This document shows, one piece after another, positions 21,420 through 36,700 of a DNA stretch of 64,000 bases. A program made the translations under genes and the position numbers. The stretch lies in assembly GCA_029948255.1 (NCBI GenBank), contig JALIZF010001722.1:310001-374000 (forward strand), in the 5' to 3' direction. The notes below the pieces were generated by a model. That model had not been told where the DNA came from. It saw nothing but the letters and a program-made list of their open reading frames with translations, and made no database searches. This DNA comes from Telmatactis stephensoni. Taxonomy: Eukaryota > Cnidaria > Anthozoa > Actiniaria > Isophelliidae. The stretch's first letter is position 1, and every line of letters begins with the position of its first letter.

Positions 21420-24400
21420 ATCAGAAGCCCATCCTGGCTAAATATATTACTAGTTTATTACTAAATATATTACTAGTTTACCTTAACCCTTTCTGTGGAC
21501 TTTTAAGGAGCAACTCTACTCGTTATAAGGATGTCGAAAAAAGAGAAGGAAATTTCGTGTCAACCGTAGTGTACATAGTATAACTGTGTGTGGTTTTCGC
21601 CGCGGAACTCCCATGGTTTGGTGGGCAGAATTCCATGCCATGATGGCGGCACCACTAAGCCGCTAGACGAGATCAAATCATTGGGGAAATTCAAGTTTTT
21701 TGGAATCGGTTACATTACGGCGCACAGTTTACAGTTATCCCCAACAATTTCCTGTAATTCAACAACGAATATTTGATCTCAAAATATATATGGTCTCAAT
21801 ATATTAATTATTATATTTGATCTCAAAATATTGATTATTAATTATTATATTTGATCTCAAAATATTAATTTTGTTTAGAAATTAATAATTATGAAAGTGA
21901 TTTGTCATCAGTAGCCCGGAAAGCGCTCTTGCTTTTTGTGTCCAAATCTAGCAAGTCCAGCAAACCGGGGAGAAAGAAGGTAAAAGAGTTGTCCCGGCTA
22001 CCATGAAAGAAAGCAAAAGCCGGCTACCAGAGAGAACTCGCCTGCATAATGTACAAGGCCAAAAAATGTGGAATGAACGTCTGCTAGTTTTGTTATTACA
22101 TGTTATTTCAGCTTTCTTTTTGCGGGATCGTTATCAGAAACTGAAGCGGAAGGCATGGTAAAAGAACACTAACAAAAGATGTACTTAATTGGATTCCACC
22201 ACCAAACGAACATGTATAGTCATGTATCAAACCGCTTTTGGAATCGAGGATGAAACTTACAAACTTCCGAAACTTCGAGTAAACTTCTCAAATCTCTTTT
22301 CACGTTTTAACTCCACCTCTCTTTACGTACCGGAGATCAACACTGACATAGGTCGTGATGTGCAGTCATCGTACGTTCTTTCACGTTAAACATACTTCAT
22401 TTGAAATACGTATATAGTCGTGAATGGAACATCGAAACTAAAAGATGAGGATGGCATGAACAGTATCCAGGTATCAGTTGGTTTTTTCTTCAATGTGACT
22501 ATCAATGGATCCTTGTAGGGCAATGAGTGTCCACTGTTAAAACGGAAAAGACGTCTTGCAGTGTGTCTGGAGAATGTTATGATACACTAAATTGACGCGT
22601 TTAAAGAGGATTTTGAGTCTTATCCTATAACAGGTTCAATCGAACACCTCCGTTATTTGTCGATGTGCGACGCGCGATACTACCTTCGCTTCGTAAACTA
22701 TGAAGTGCTCATTTTCGAGAAAAATCTACTCATTAAGACGCAAGTCTCTAATGTGAAAAATATTTTCAACGAACCTTTTTCCTTTTGCTTTCCCTTTTAT
22801 TGTTTTTGGTCTTTTTTTTGTGTGTATTTTTCCTTTTAAGGAAGGGAATTGCTTCAGAGAGTGCACTAACCAAAATAGAATACGGAGTCTATTTATTACT
22901 AACTGGAAGTTAATTTCGAATTCTACAGGTATATAAGTATTTTCAGGTCGTATTAATGCTGACATTCAACCCGTTGAATCAAATCTAGTTTATCCAAATT
23001 GGAACAAGTTTAGACGCATTTCTTCAACTGATTTCACTTATTTGACTTAACCAAATATAAAGTTTGACTTTTCTTCCAAGACGGTTTGAATAAAAAGTAC
23101 TCTGGATCTTGGTTTGGAAGCAAAAAGGCGAAATTCTGTTCTACTCTTTTTAAGAAATTACGTTTTTTGCTGATATGAAAGTATGCCGAAAAAGGGAATA
23201 ATCCCGAGGTCATAGATGTTTCCGGCACATTTAGCCGTAGATAAACAGAGCACGCAGAATTCAAAAGAGGAAAATTGTAATACTGCATGCATAGTTGAGC
23301 GTGGTTTATGAATATTGAAGTATTTTGGACCAATTTAAGTTCAATTGACCACTCGAAGTAGTTTTATTAATCCAAAACGGAAAAGTAATGGTACTCGCAG
23401 AAACAATGTTTATGAATTGTGCTGTTACGGCGAAAAGAGCCCTGTGTTAATCGGAATTTTGTTCTCGAATTGAAATCTAAATAATAAACAGATTATTAGG
23501 GATGTTTTGCATATCTTTTGGCTATTCTTATTATGATTAAAGTGTTAAGTTCTCCTATAGAATAGATAAAGAAATAATAATTGTGAAAAAAATAGCTTTT
23601 TACCACTAAAGAACTTTGCGTACCAACAAGAAGAGCTGAAATTACCGTAGCATCATGTTTCAGCGACCTTTTTGTATGAGATGAGATGATTTCAAAGTCT
23701 TCGTCGAACCCTGTTTCTTTATTTTATTCATTAGTTGATTATTTGAAGACTTGAAAATAAGAGGTTAGTGAATAGTTTTCCGATGCTTAACGTACAATTG
23801 CTTTCTATTTGGTTTTTCAAAGTAGACAAGAAGATTTATCGACCTTTGAACACATCATTTAAGCTTGCTGAAGTGGTGACGTAAAGAGTGCAAAAGACTT
23901 GATGCTTACCAAAAATTACCTCTTTAAAGACAAAAAACACACACAGTTTTACAAAAATACATCATTTTCTTATTATACTAAATTTAAAGAAATTTTTAAC
24001 TCGATTTCCATTTCTATTTTGGTAGTTAAAATAATGTTTTCAGAGTGATTTGTGTGAGCATGAGCAAGGATAAATATTGACACGGATCAACAAGCTTCAA
24101 ATTTACCAGCGTTTCTTGGAAGGAAAACTTTACCATAGTTTTTCACTGTGTTTTTATTTCTACTTTTTCGCACCAAAACTGCCCATTTAATCAATTTTTC
24201 ATTCTACAAAACAGCTCATCTTTAGATGAATTCACGGATGGTGAAGTAGCAAACAAAAATTATAACAAATTCGTTCTCAGCTTTCAAGACGACCAAAGCA
24301 TTTTCCCGTGATTTAACCATTGTTTAAATTCGAAAGCTAATTTTCCGTTGAGAATTGTCTCTCAGGAGATGGTCTTTATTCGGAATACAAGAGCAAAAGC

Positions 24401-27400
24401 TCTGGAAAAATTGTTATCAACACGTCATTTGAAAAACTCTCACAACGAGGGGTCTCCGTAGGTTATTAATATACAACAGAATGGGAATCAAAGAACTTAC
24501 AATAACCATAAATTATTTGCAATTTTTGCTTTCGCAAGCGCGGATGAAACTGAAAGAGTCTTCCATATTTAAAATGAAGTTTTTTTTCGATTTTTGAGGA
24601 TTAAATTTTTGGGTGGTCAAAGGAATAAATTCCTTTGCTATCTGCACGGAAAAGTGTTTTTTATCGGTCACACATTATGTAAGTATCAAATTCAGTTTAT
24701 GAAAAAAGCATCATTTCTCAGGCTAATTATTCTTCAAGCTTGCGAGAAAAAGCTTTTAAATTCAATTATTTGCAGTTTTATGAGGAAGTATTGATAAAAA
24801 GAGAGAGAAAAACGAAAATACTTAAATTATATAAATGACTGTGGTTAGCACTCCGAGTGGGAACCAGTCATCATGACGCATGAGTTTTCATCCGAAAAAC
24901 TCATAAAATAACACATTTTCCTCGTCAAAAAGTGTCCTTTCGCGCTCGTAACATCAAAAACACATCCTACGTAATCCCCAAGGAAAGTTTTTGGCTTCTT
25001 TTTCGCGATAAAACTATACTTTTTAGTCGGAATTTTAAACTCTGAAATTGGAGCCAAAAACATTGTCCTTGTAAAAGGATTCCGGTTGATTTGCATAATA
25101 AATGAAACCCACGTGATTGTATTGTTCTTGGGTGTTGATTGACAGCTAGGGCGACACGCCAGGATGTCAGCAGTGCTGAATTCATTATTGTAGTCAACTC
25201 CGCATTGCCAACACTCATACTCTGGTAAGGCTTTAAAAGTACTTTTTTTGCTGTTCTAACCCTCCACTAAGCATTATTCTACGCGAAAACTAACAGCGTT
25301 TTGGTTTTTCTATAGTTTTAATGTATTTTTGTTCTCTACTTGTCATTCGGTTAGCTTATACGAGATGTTCGGTCTTCCGAAAGTCGTTTCTGCAAACCCC
25401 CTTTGGTTTATTTATGCATAGATTCTCGGGTCCTTCGAGAAGTGAATTTCATTGGGTTAGAAATACAACAGTACTTAGACGTGTAGACTAATTTCAAGTT
25501 TTTATAGATTTTAAGCTTAACTTAGGTGGTATAAAATAGAAGGATATTAATCACAATCATAGGGTAGATAGAATAAAAGGAAACGGCAAAACTGGAGAAC
25601 TAGAAGGTCAAGTATCAAATTATTGGGTCTAAAGATATATGATATTCGTTTTTCAAAACCACTTTCTCGTCAAAAAAGAGATTGTGTCTTGTCTTGTGAC
25701 CCTCACTGGCGTTCTTTTTCAGCTTCTTTAAAGAATTGTTCCCAGTTTAAAAACTCTTTATCTCCGTGCTCGCTGGCCAAGTTTCTGATTTATGCAGGAA
25801 GACTGAATTTTTCAAGCGTGGAGACTGACACATACTGACAAAAGCCCGAAGCTAAAGCAGACTAACTGTGAAAATTATTACACCAGATTGCTATCACCTT
25901 TCTGTAATAAAACCAAACAGTTAAGTTTTAATAAAATTAAAATTTAAACTTCGAAGCCCAGTTTCACCCCTACAGTTAACAGAGGTTTGATTTAGAGTTA
26001 TTTTTTCGGATATTTTGGTGCCGGGCGCTGTTGTTACGGAAATGCGAGATTGCAGCAGTAAAGTTTCAGTTGTACGCACTTAGTATCTGAATTTTTATAT
26101 CTTCAACCCAAAACACGACTAATTCTTTTTACATTAATCGAGATTGTATTGTTCTTTAAGTTTTTTCAATCTATTTTCTGACCATTTTTGACTTTTTTGA
26201 TGAGGCGTTATTTATTATTCGCTGGTTTGATATGTTTATTTTCACTCTGAAGAGGTCGTGTGAATCAGCTCAAAAATATGTCGCGAATCAACAACATTTT
26301 ATACTTTACCAAAATGCCTTTTTGAGAAAAAGAATAGAGTTAAAATGTATGGAATCGTAAGAAAACAATTTGATCTCTTTTTATTCCTTTTTTCGTATCA
26401 TTATAGTCTTATAGTGCTGTTCAGTTTCTGAGTTTTGTGAAAAAAGACATGATTGATTTTCTCGGCCGATTTCTCAACATTGCTGCTCAGTCCTACGGCT
26501 TGTGTGTATACCTGAAAAAAATTCGGGGCCTTTTTACCCCAAAAAAATTCAGCTCGGGGTTAGTTCTGTATTTCAAGTCTTTAAACAATTTTCGGCCCGT
26601 TTAGAACGTAGTGTATTGTTTCTGCTTCAAAAGCTATTAATTATTTAGAGTTTGTCTTCAAAGCTCGGACAGAATTTCGCAATGAATGTTGAAACAAGCA
26701 TTCCTCAACACCAATCGATATTTTCTTGTTTGCATTTACAAATACTTTCAAAAACTATTTGGAGTTTTGATTCTTCAAGAAAAGAAGGTACGGAAATTAG
26801 TTTTTTCTTAGTATGTCTATTTTGTTTCTTTTCTTGTAGTTCTCATCAATAATATATCCCTAAGACTTTCGGTGAAACCATGTTTACGTCGCTACAACAA
26901 TCCAGGAATAATTCCTCGCTTGTTTTTGCGTTTTTTGGAGTACATGTATGTTGAAGTTTTTAAAAATGCACCTAGACTTTTTGTCTTCGATGTTTTTGTT
27001 TGCTGCATTCAACCGAACTCTTTTTCGTTTCTTCTGTTTCTTTTTTTATCCTTTCACCCGTAGCAACTGTCGCACTTTGTAATTGATTTTTTATCGAGCA
27101 TTTCTTCCTTCTGAAACTCTCCATTTTTCCTTAACTGTTTTGTTTTCCTCTGAGTTTATTTTGTAGATTTTACAATTGTTTTGATTTGGATTTGAAAATG
27201 TTTTGATTTGGTTGACTTTGCCGCGATACTGCGTAATAAAAACTACTGACCCTTTTTGTGCCGCGGATAAACTTGTTATTGAATTTCAACTGTTTTGATT
27301 TCAGAAACAATATGATAACGTCTTGTACCATCTCGAAAACTTGTTTCCCATCTACGAATTTACTTCTAAAAATGATATCTTCTCGTAGTTTCCATCTCCG

Positions 27401-27642
27401 ACAATTAGCTTTTTGGGTAAAAAAGTTTTGAATTATTAATAAAAGTGTTGGATTTATCTTGTCTTCAGTACAAGAAATATATTTCTAAATTCACAAAATA
27501 ATCCTCAGTCCCAATTTAACACTTTTCAGCAGCCAACAATACATAATTCATTTCTTTCGTTTTTTATCTTTTTTTTCCTTTTGAGGGCAAATTTCTCTTT
27601 GAACCGCCGTTTCCCTTTCAACTCTTTCCGTTTCTCTTTCAG
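21420..27642. other. Gap upstream of L3MBTL copy A, no gene recognised
   Basis: AT-rich DNA with only short open frames lacking any family signature or splice-linked continuation. A short tandem repeat with ATTTGATCTCAAAATAT units lies at about 21,770-21,870. From about 21,900 on, unlike the nearby introns, no foldback element or SINE was seen. The 5' non-coding exon and promoter of copy A are expected here, because its first coding exon opens with a splice acceptor, but they cannot be placed by eye. Confidence 0.5.
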
Positions 27643-30600
27643 TTTGACTCATTTTCTTGGGATTGTGGTGATCGAGCTATACTAGCTATGGACGAGCGAG
27701 TTCCGAGCAGAGATCGATCGTTTTATCGACCACTTATGGACGAACCACCTGACAAAATACGACGCGTCGATTACACAACGTCTGGCAGTTCATCAATTCT
27801 AGGTATGCATTATTAGATAATTGTTAAGTCATTTTAGCATGTACGAACAAAAATAGACCCTTAAGCAAATTAACTAAATTCTTTTTTATTTACTTGTTAT
27901 CCAACTGAGAAGGCTGAAAACACAGTTGTTTTTAAGCAGGTTTAACTCGTTTTGAAAACCTGTTTTTAAAGTTACCATGGTAACTCAAAAGAAAGAACAT
28001 TCTAGTAGTTTATCAAAGCGGATAAGCGTGTCTTGCATGGAATTGACGCCATAGGCGTTTTGTTTTTGATAAGTTCACAGAAACTGAAAGACTAACCATG
28101 AGTGCAAGACATTGTGTAGGTTTTCGAGGCGTTTCCAAGTCTCGCCACAAACGTTTGTTATCACGGACAGGTTGTGTGACAGATTGAGTTGCGAGACAAC
28201 ATGACGGGAGGGAGCCAAATCGCCGCCTCCATCCATATGAAAACGTTTTCCTTTTGTAAAACGGAGGTAAAATATGCGCTTTCAAATTAATCCGGTTTAG
28301 TGTAGAAGTAGTCTGATTCCATAGGTCGGTGTCTTCGCTCTTTGGGCTACCTGTGGTGGCGAGAAGCTGAAACTACGATTTATGGAATCAGACTATTGTG
28401 CAATCTTTTGACCATACGTTTTTATTCTTTCATTCTCTTCACTCGTTTTATGTTTTGTCTTTCTTTTACTAGCCATTTTGTTGACTTTTATTGCTAACTG
28501 CATGACTTAATTGCTCTGTTTTCTTGACATATCCTGTATTTTGAATATCCATCGCCGAGGTCATTTCTGCATTCATCCATTTTTCAATGAGCACTTTTTG
28601 CAAACTTTTTCCTCTTTTACACTTTAGATACCATTGTTAACGCGACCTCTACTTGGCCTCTCAACTCCCTCAGTTCATCAGGACTGCCATCTTACGACGA
28701 AAGTATTGCAGCAAAACATAGCAGCTATTTGCCGCCGTACTACGAGAGGGAACGCTATGTCAGTCATTCTCAGAGCCACCCGTATAATAACGTCCCCCCT
28801 GGAATGGATGATTTCTCGATGGATGAAAGTTACCTACTAAAAGGCTTCAACCGTTCTGGATTCAGTAGTAATTATACCTTAAAGGAAAGTTTCCCGCCCC
28901 AGGATAATGTGCAACAAAATGCACTAACTCAGAATCAGGAGCTGCAACCAGAGGCCGGGTTCCTGTTGCAGCAGAAAGATCAGAGCATGTGCAGTAGTGA
29001 AAGTGAGGTACCAGCGCTATCGAAGATGGTAACAAGCCAACCATCTCCCTTAGAGAACACTCCTTTTGAAACCCCAAAGAATGAAAAGAGTTTGTTGGAA
29101 GACAAAATTGTAACAGATGAAATGCAGGCCAAGAATGATGAACCAAAAGACATGAGAACAGAAGAAGACTCAAAACCTAAGCAAGTATTGATTAAACAAG
29201 AGAATAAGGATAACGAAGAAAGCGCGCGCGAATCCACTACTGAAGACAACGGTTGTCAATCACCTGCTATTAAAATGGCCGAGGACGCGCCAACTTTCCA
29301 GTCTCCACCAGTCCAAAATAGTAATGATTCATTCAGTAATGTAAAAGTCAACGATACTGTCAAACTTGAAGTGAAACAAGAAAAAGAGAAAGCTGACGTG
29401 AATGATTTGTATTCATTTCTGGACTGGAAGGATGGAATTGCTACATTGCCAGGTACGATATTGCTAACGTGCTTTGTAACTTAAAAAATCAGACATTGTT
29501 TCACAGTTCGTTCCCCAAGAAATGAACTCCACTTTCCCGCAGGGGAACCAAGAAAAAGATGAGACGTCTGATTTCTTAGACGAACTGTGGTGATTTTCGT
29601 CTGAAAATCAAACGTTCTCTCACTTCGTACCCCAGAAACTTCATGCACTCTCGCGGGGAAATCAAGGCAAGGGTTGATGTCAGATCTATCAGAAAAGGTG
29701 TGATTTTCGCCGGTTGAATGTGGTTAGGAACCGGAAGGTTGGGTCACAGGATTCTGCAAAGCTACATCCTGTGGCCGTCGACTCTTTCGTGTTTTTACTG
29801 ATCTTCGATTTTCTTGTCTTTCAAAGTACATAGGCCTTCTAAAAGGCCTTTCCACGCTGAGAACGTGTTTATGCTTAATTTTTTATCGAGGTACAAGTGA
29901 GGTAGAACATCTTCACTTTTTTCACCTAGATAAATACAAATATTGCCGAGGTAAAAATCCAAGTATAAACGTTACTTAAAACCTGGTTTGACATGCAATA
30001 GCTACCATAAACATAAGCGCAAGTAACATACACAGACTGAGTGATGTACTGCTTATTAGCAGTGCTTGGCTTTTTTCATACCAGAGTAACAAAGGAACTA
30101 ATGGGTCTGTGTATTTGCCTTGTAAACGACGCTTAAGCGGCGGACTATACTTAAACATACCTTAGAAAATAGCAGCGATGACCTTTATTCCCATACGTCC
30201 TTTGTCCTCTAAACTTCGGTAGAATTCTTTCAGTTTGAACTGTAAACAGGAATATCACATGCGGAAGTGTGTTTTTACACGGAAAATAAGTATAACCGTT
30301 TGATGACTGCCACTCAAAATCGATTTTGTTCTCATAAATTGTATGTCAACAGGAAGCAACCTTAAATTCAAACTGAATGAGTTTGGAACCCTTGAAATGG
30401 TTAGTACGGTAGAAACAGAGAAAGGCGAGTACGAATGGAGCACTGCCAACTCAGGTTTGTGGTCAAGTCTTCACTTATGTACCTCATTGGTGCTTATTTT
30501 AGAGGGACTTACTTTTCGTGTTTGCAAAAAGAAAAAAAAATCAAAAATTAAACACCCGCCATAAAGTTATCGGGAACATTAACGATATGAAATGTAATAC

Positions 30601-33600
30601 CACAATTAGTAGCACTATTTATGCTGCACACTTTTAGTGTTTGCACGCTAATACTCTTGTTTTCTGTTGTTCTATCTATTTGGTACGCGGCACAAGGATC
30701 CATAAGTGATCTGTTCAGTATGGTTGCAAACTGATGTGACTATTAAACTTCTTACTATCAGTTTGTTTTGAGTGTGGAAAGATTTTTTCACCCAAAGATC
30801 TCTCAAAATTGACCCGCCAAATTCGCCTTGCTTTTTACGAAATAAAGCTCCCGCGAAAATTAGTAGCAGTAAGGAGTGACTGAGTCAACTCTGACTCTGA
30901 GTCAATTTTACAGAGTTTGTTTTTATCGAAACCAAATCGTATATTAATTTGTATCTGTATCTTATTACCAGCTCCGCCCCCGTCAGATCTCATGAGTGGA
31001 CCCCCTGATGACGGCAAAGTGTTGTGCTGTGAAGTGTGCGGTGTTTATGGCTTGCCTCAAGACTTTTGCTCTTCTGGACGGTTTTGTAGTTTGTCGTGCG
31101 TTGGATCCTACACCGGTCGCCGTAACAAGGGCAGAGAGTTCGTACGAAATATCAACCCTATTGAACGAAAATTGGCCAAAAAGAAAAAGAAAGTCAAAGG
31201 CAAGAAAGGGTCGAACTTCAAGACGAACTCTCCCTTGGCAGTAAGTATACTGTTATATCACCCCTAATCGTTAAGTGATAAATTGAGGCCTAAAATGCGT
31301 ACATTATTGCCTCCTCCCTCCATTAGTGGTCCGCGCTTTACGGGTATTGAAAGCTAAAGTCGAAAAGGTAGCTACAGAACTGCTCAGTACTTTGCAAGCA
31401 ACGGCGGCCACAAATCCATTTAAAGACGTTTGTACTGCACATGATGATGTAGCCATGAACGTATATTACAGTGTACCAATACAGTAACCACCATCAAATA
31501 ATGTACATAATAATATCATAATCACCTTAAAATAATGTTTATATTTGATATTTTTCAGCCTGACGGCGAGGATTCTGGTTTTATGGACGGACCTCCAGAC
31601 GCTGTCACATCTCCACCAAAAGTAAAGACGCCTCGTGAGAAAGGCAAAGGGCGACACAAAATCCCACCAGTTGAAGCAACTGGAACGTGTCTTACTGCCT
31701 CAATGGGTACGTAACCTTGAACTTGAAGAGTAATTACCCTTGAACTTGAAGATTGATTCTTATTTGAAGTCGTTTCTTGGTTAAGCTCCATCTACACTAG
31801 CACGTATACGTTTTCCTTGAAAAGGTATACTTTTTCGCCAGGCGACAAAAAATTGTCATTTTTCACTTGTCAAGCCGCCTTGTTGAAAAGGTTGCGTGCC
31901 AGTTTTGTCCTGGTCAAAGGAAACTTGTCAAGGTAAAGTTTTGTTCGTGTAGGGTTGCCACAACCCAGTTCCATTGTCAAGCTGTACCGTGTAAGAGTAG
32001 GGTGCCTTCTGGTTGACTATTGTCGCCAGACAACAATTAAGGACAAGAAGTATTTCGTCTTGTAACGAATATTTCGGGCATAACGAAACTTGTCATGGAA
32101 AGCTTGTTGATCCCTTTACACGAGCAAGGAAGCTTGTCAAGGAAAACTTGCTGGTTTAGATGTGGATTTAACCACGTCGACTAAATCCGATTCCCGCGTA
32201 CGATTTATCAGGTTTATTATCGCGCGCATAGCCGCAGAGGAACGCAACAGGAGGGTTAATTATTGAAGAAATAGAAAACTCGCGCGCGCGCTGTGTGCAT
32301 ATTTAGAGTTAATTCGCAGTATACGCGTCCTTCGCCCAATGAGAGCGCGTGTTATATGATCGTTATTTTATAATGCTTTTAAAATTAAGTAGTTGTTGCG
32401 CCTTTTTAGTGATAATCTTTATGTATATTTTTTCCACTTGTTTATAGCTAATTGTACAAACATTGACCCTTTCAAAACATATAAGCTGAGACCGAAATGA
32501 ACATTGGGAAATTTTGATTATATGATTTTAAAGAAGTGCGTGGACGTGGACATTTCAAATAGCGACTGAGACAAATTATTGTATTCCAGATGCACTGATT
32601 CTGCACATTCATAGATAAAACAAATATCACTAGTGTACCCAGGAGCCATTTCGGTCTCAGCTTCTCTTTGATGATTTTAAAAGGGTCAATGTTTGTGCAA
32701 ATAGCTATATACTCGTTAAATGACTGACAATCTGTATGTTTTTTAGTACCATACAACTTTAGCAAGCCGTTTACTTGGAGCGATTATCTCTACACCTCGG
32801 GCACAAAACCTGTTCCTGTGAACGTCTTTAAACAGGTAAAGTAGTTTGTACTAGAGAAGACTCGAATTGCAAATATAATTCAGTTAGCTTAGTCTTCGCA
32901 GACGATTGTAGTATCCTTATTACGCTATAATTACGCGTTCATTACTCATTAAGCCGTATTATAAAATAACATCTGTGCATCATATTCTCTTAGTTTAACT
33001 TGACGTTGTTCGAATCTTGTTAGCAATGATCCCGACATGATCCCTTCTCACTTTACTATCCTTTATCGCTGATATGCTTGGACGATAACTTTGTCTCCCC
33101 GACTTAGTAGGGCACCTGTTCCGGCTAGAAGATTGAGACGTTAATAAAGTAATTATTATTATTATAACGGCTAAAAGCATCTCTTGTACTCATAATATTC
33201 TTTCCATTTTTCAAAGGAAAATCCCAACATCGAGGTATTCCCCATGCCGTGCGAAGAGTTCAAGAAAAACATGAAACTAGAAGCCGTGGACCCTAAACAC
33301 CCTTCCTACATCTGTGTTTGTACAATTGTACGAGTCAAGGGATCACGACTAAGACTTCATTTCGATGGTTGGTCTGAGTGTTACGATTTCTGGACGAATG
33401 CTGATTCTCCTGATATCTATCCTATAGGATGGTGTGCCAAGAATGGACAAACCCTTCACCCACCAAGAAGTAAGATACTATATCATGTGACCCGTATTTC
33501 CCGGCTCGCGCGCTCTTAATAAATCCTTGGGAAAAAGTGACGGCTTTGCTCTGCTCGTTTCCGCGCGCGCTTTATTTCTATTTGTATTACAGAGTTTTCA

Positions 33601-33729
33601 GCACTTTTTATAACAGAAAAACCAGGTCGTATGATAAAATGCTTATGGACTGAGTTAGGTCGGGCCGGATGTCAAAATATTTGGCTCTTGGTCATTTGTC
33701 TGCGTTCGGACCGTACAGCATAACCTCGA

Positions 33730-33762
<33 letters not shown>

Positions 33763-36700
33763 CTCAGTAAGTACATAGAAAGCCATTTCGGGTATGATAA
33801 ACGCTTGACCTATAATCCCAGTCATTACTTTTTGAGTCATGAGCCGTCTAGAACATTTTCGCGTTGGCGCTCCCCTTCCAATGTTCTCAGTGGCTGAAGA
33901 CGGCCTGAAGACGCGGCGCGAAATGACTTATTAATTGTAAACCTAAATGCACACCAACATTGAGGAAGGAAGAGCAAAAAGACAATAGCCTTTTTAATTT
34001 ATGGAACTAATTGTACCCTCAAACATCGACCAAACAATAGAGTATTATACACAGTTGGTTTTAAGGATACACGCGCTAAAAAATAAAACCCCGACACACT
34101 TTGGTAGAAGAACCCTTCTGTAATATGATGCACTAAAAATTTGTCGTGATTTGTCAAAAACGGTCGAGTTTTCTCCAAAATTTATATTAAAAATGAGAGG
34201 TTTGCTCTTTTAGCTTTCAGAATATGTACACTTTATTGGTAAGCAAACGCAAATTGAACGCGCTATGCCTTCTTAAAAATAACTGCCCGATTTTGTCCCG
34301 TATATCCTTAAGAAACGGAACCCCCCTGGAAAAATCCTGGATGCACCACTGCGCAGAGTTAACCGGATGTGACGCAGACCAATTAATCCTGATAATTGTA
34401 AACGCCAAGTACGGGGATTAACTGATTACAAGTTGTTTATGTTAAATTATCTATTCTTTTAAATTCTACCAGACATCACAAAAACCGAATTTGATTGGCA
34501 TAAATACCTCAAGAAACAAAGCAGTGTGGCAGCACCACAGCATCTGTTCCAACCAGTCTCCGAGAAAAAACACGGTTTTCAGATCGGGATGAAACTGGAA
34601 GCCATTGACCGCAAGAACCCGGACCTCATCTGCGTTGCCACGGTAACCAATGTGATTGGCAACCGTTTTCTTGTTCATTTTGATGAATGGGATGATACGT
34701 ACGACTATTGGTGTGAAGAGGACTGTCCGTACATCCACCCTATTGGCTGGTGTGAGTCTACTGGAAGAAGGTTGACGCCACCTAACGGTAAAGGAAAAGC
34801 ATTTATATTTATATTTATATTTATATTTATATTTATATTTATATTTATATTTATATTTATATTTATATTTATATTTATATTTATATTTATATTTCTATTC
34901 TATTTCTATTTCTATTTCTATTTCTATTTGTATTTGTATTTGTATTTGTATTTGTATTTGTATTTGTATTTGTATTTGTATTTGTATTTGTATTTATATT
35001 TATATTTATATTTATATTTATATTTATATTTAAATAACAATCAGTTATATTCACAATTTAAAGTGCCCCTGACCCCTGATTTGGAAATTCCAGTAACGAT
35101 TGTACTCCATGTAAACAGTTGACTAGTGTAATATTTTCTCATTTGAACTCTATACTCGTGAGTTATCAAGCCGATTTATGCTCATTTAGATGACGTCTAC
35201 CCAGGAATATGCGCTTTAGAAGTGCGCTTGATACTGATATCCAAGAACATACTCGAGAAATCCTTATATACAAACAAAACAAAACTTTCTTTTCAGATGA
35301 TGAAGTTCACACGTTCACGTGGAAACACTACTTGAAAACCACTGGATCCAAGGCTGCTCCACCCGAGTTATTCAAAACAGTACGTAATAGACTTCTCGTC
35401 TTATACTCCATGTTTAACACTTTAAACCTCTATATAACATATCACCCTGATACGCCTACATAGAACGCTCAATTCGTTAGTAAACGGCAGAACACTATGT
35501 CGTGAAGGCTGTAATCTCTTTCCATTTCCTTCAAACGAATTCTAGTTCCAGAAACCTAACTCCAAGGAACAAGTGTAGCTCATTTGGTTAGTGCGCGGGT
35601 TACAGAGCGAGGGGTCCAGAGTTCTATTCACAGTGACCTTACACTTGTTTCGACTTCTTTCCATTCTGTGCAGCTTTAAGTAGCTTTAAATACCCTTAAA
35701 ACTGGAGCACTGATGGAAAGAGAGGGTAAAGAGCGCACGTACCGTTGGCTTCCTGGGAGACCAGCTCCATGCTGAAGGAACTACCAACGCTAGTGTTCTC
35801 CATATAAGACATAGTTATATGTGACGGGCACTTTTGCTTCGTCTCTTCAGTGTTGGTACTAAATGCATATGGACTCTTAGACAGATACGGGTACCTATAT
35901 TCGTTCTTTAATTCTTCCGTGTTAAAGTGGGTTGCAAATAACGTAACGACATCCATCTTGCGCGATCTCAATTACAATGATTTCTCGTTAGTATGTTCTC
36001 AGTTGCTTATCCACATGTCTATCAAATTTTTATCTTTAAAAAAAGAAGCCAGCAATTAATAGAATGCTTATCGTACAAAAACTTGTCATTTCAGCGACAA
36101 TTACCTGCCTTCAAACCCTACCAAAAGCTCGAAGCTGTAGACAAACGAAACCCGTCCTTGATTCGCTGTGCGACGGTGGCAGAAGTCCAGGACTATCGAA
36201 TACGGGTGCATTTTGATGGATGGGACGACGTTTACGATGACTGGTTCGACGCAGACTCGACAGAACTACATTCCGTTGGTTATTGTGAGAAGACGGGTCA
36301 TCCACTGGAACCCCCTCTCAGTAAGTTTAATTCTAGTAACTTTCGTCTTGTGAATACTAGAATCTCACCAGGGGAGGGCTGACTGGTTCTCCCTATAGTG
36401 GACTACTGGGGATGCATATGTTCCGCCCGAAATGGGTACTTTCGAGTCCAGATGGTCGGGAATTCCGATTTTATCTATAGAAAAGGGTAGGAAGGATTGT
36501 GAAAGTCGCCATCTCAGAATATTCTGGTACATGGGTTTCCTGTGTTGGTAACCTACCTCCGTAGAAAGTACCAGAAATGAGTGGCCGGCTCGCAGGTAAT
36601 CCACCTTCAAAAATCCTACAAGATCAACATTGACTTAAATAATATTCTATTTTTAGCAACAGCGGATAAAATCTCATCTGTAGCCTGCCCCACCCCAGGC

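Noticed and set aside
21900..27600. Several 60-100-codon open frames between CAD and copy A
   Set aside because: None has a family motif, conserved splice partner or consistent start context; lengths are as expected by chance in AT-rich DNA.
34526..35122. Open frame of 198 codons with a Phe/Ile/Leu/Tyr repeat tail
   Set aside because: The first part is MBT repeat 2; the tail is translation of the intronic hexanucleotide satellite beyond the splice donor.
35571..35645. tRNA gene
   Set aside because: A- and B-box-like words are present, but the cloverleaf cannot be completed and the sequence continues into a SINE body shared by other copies.
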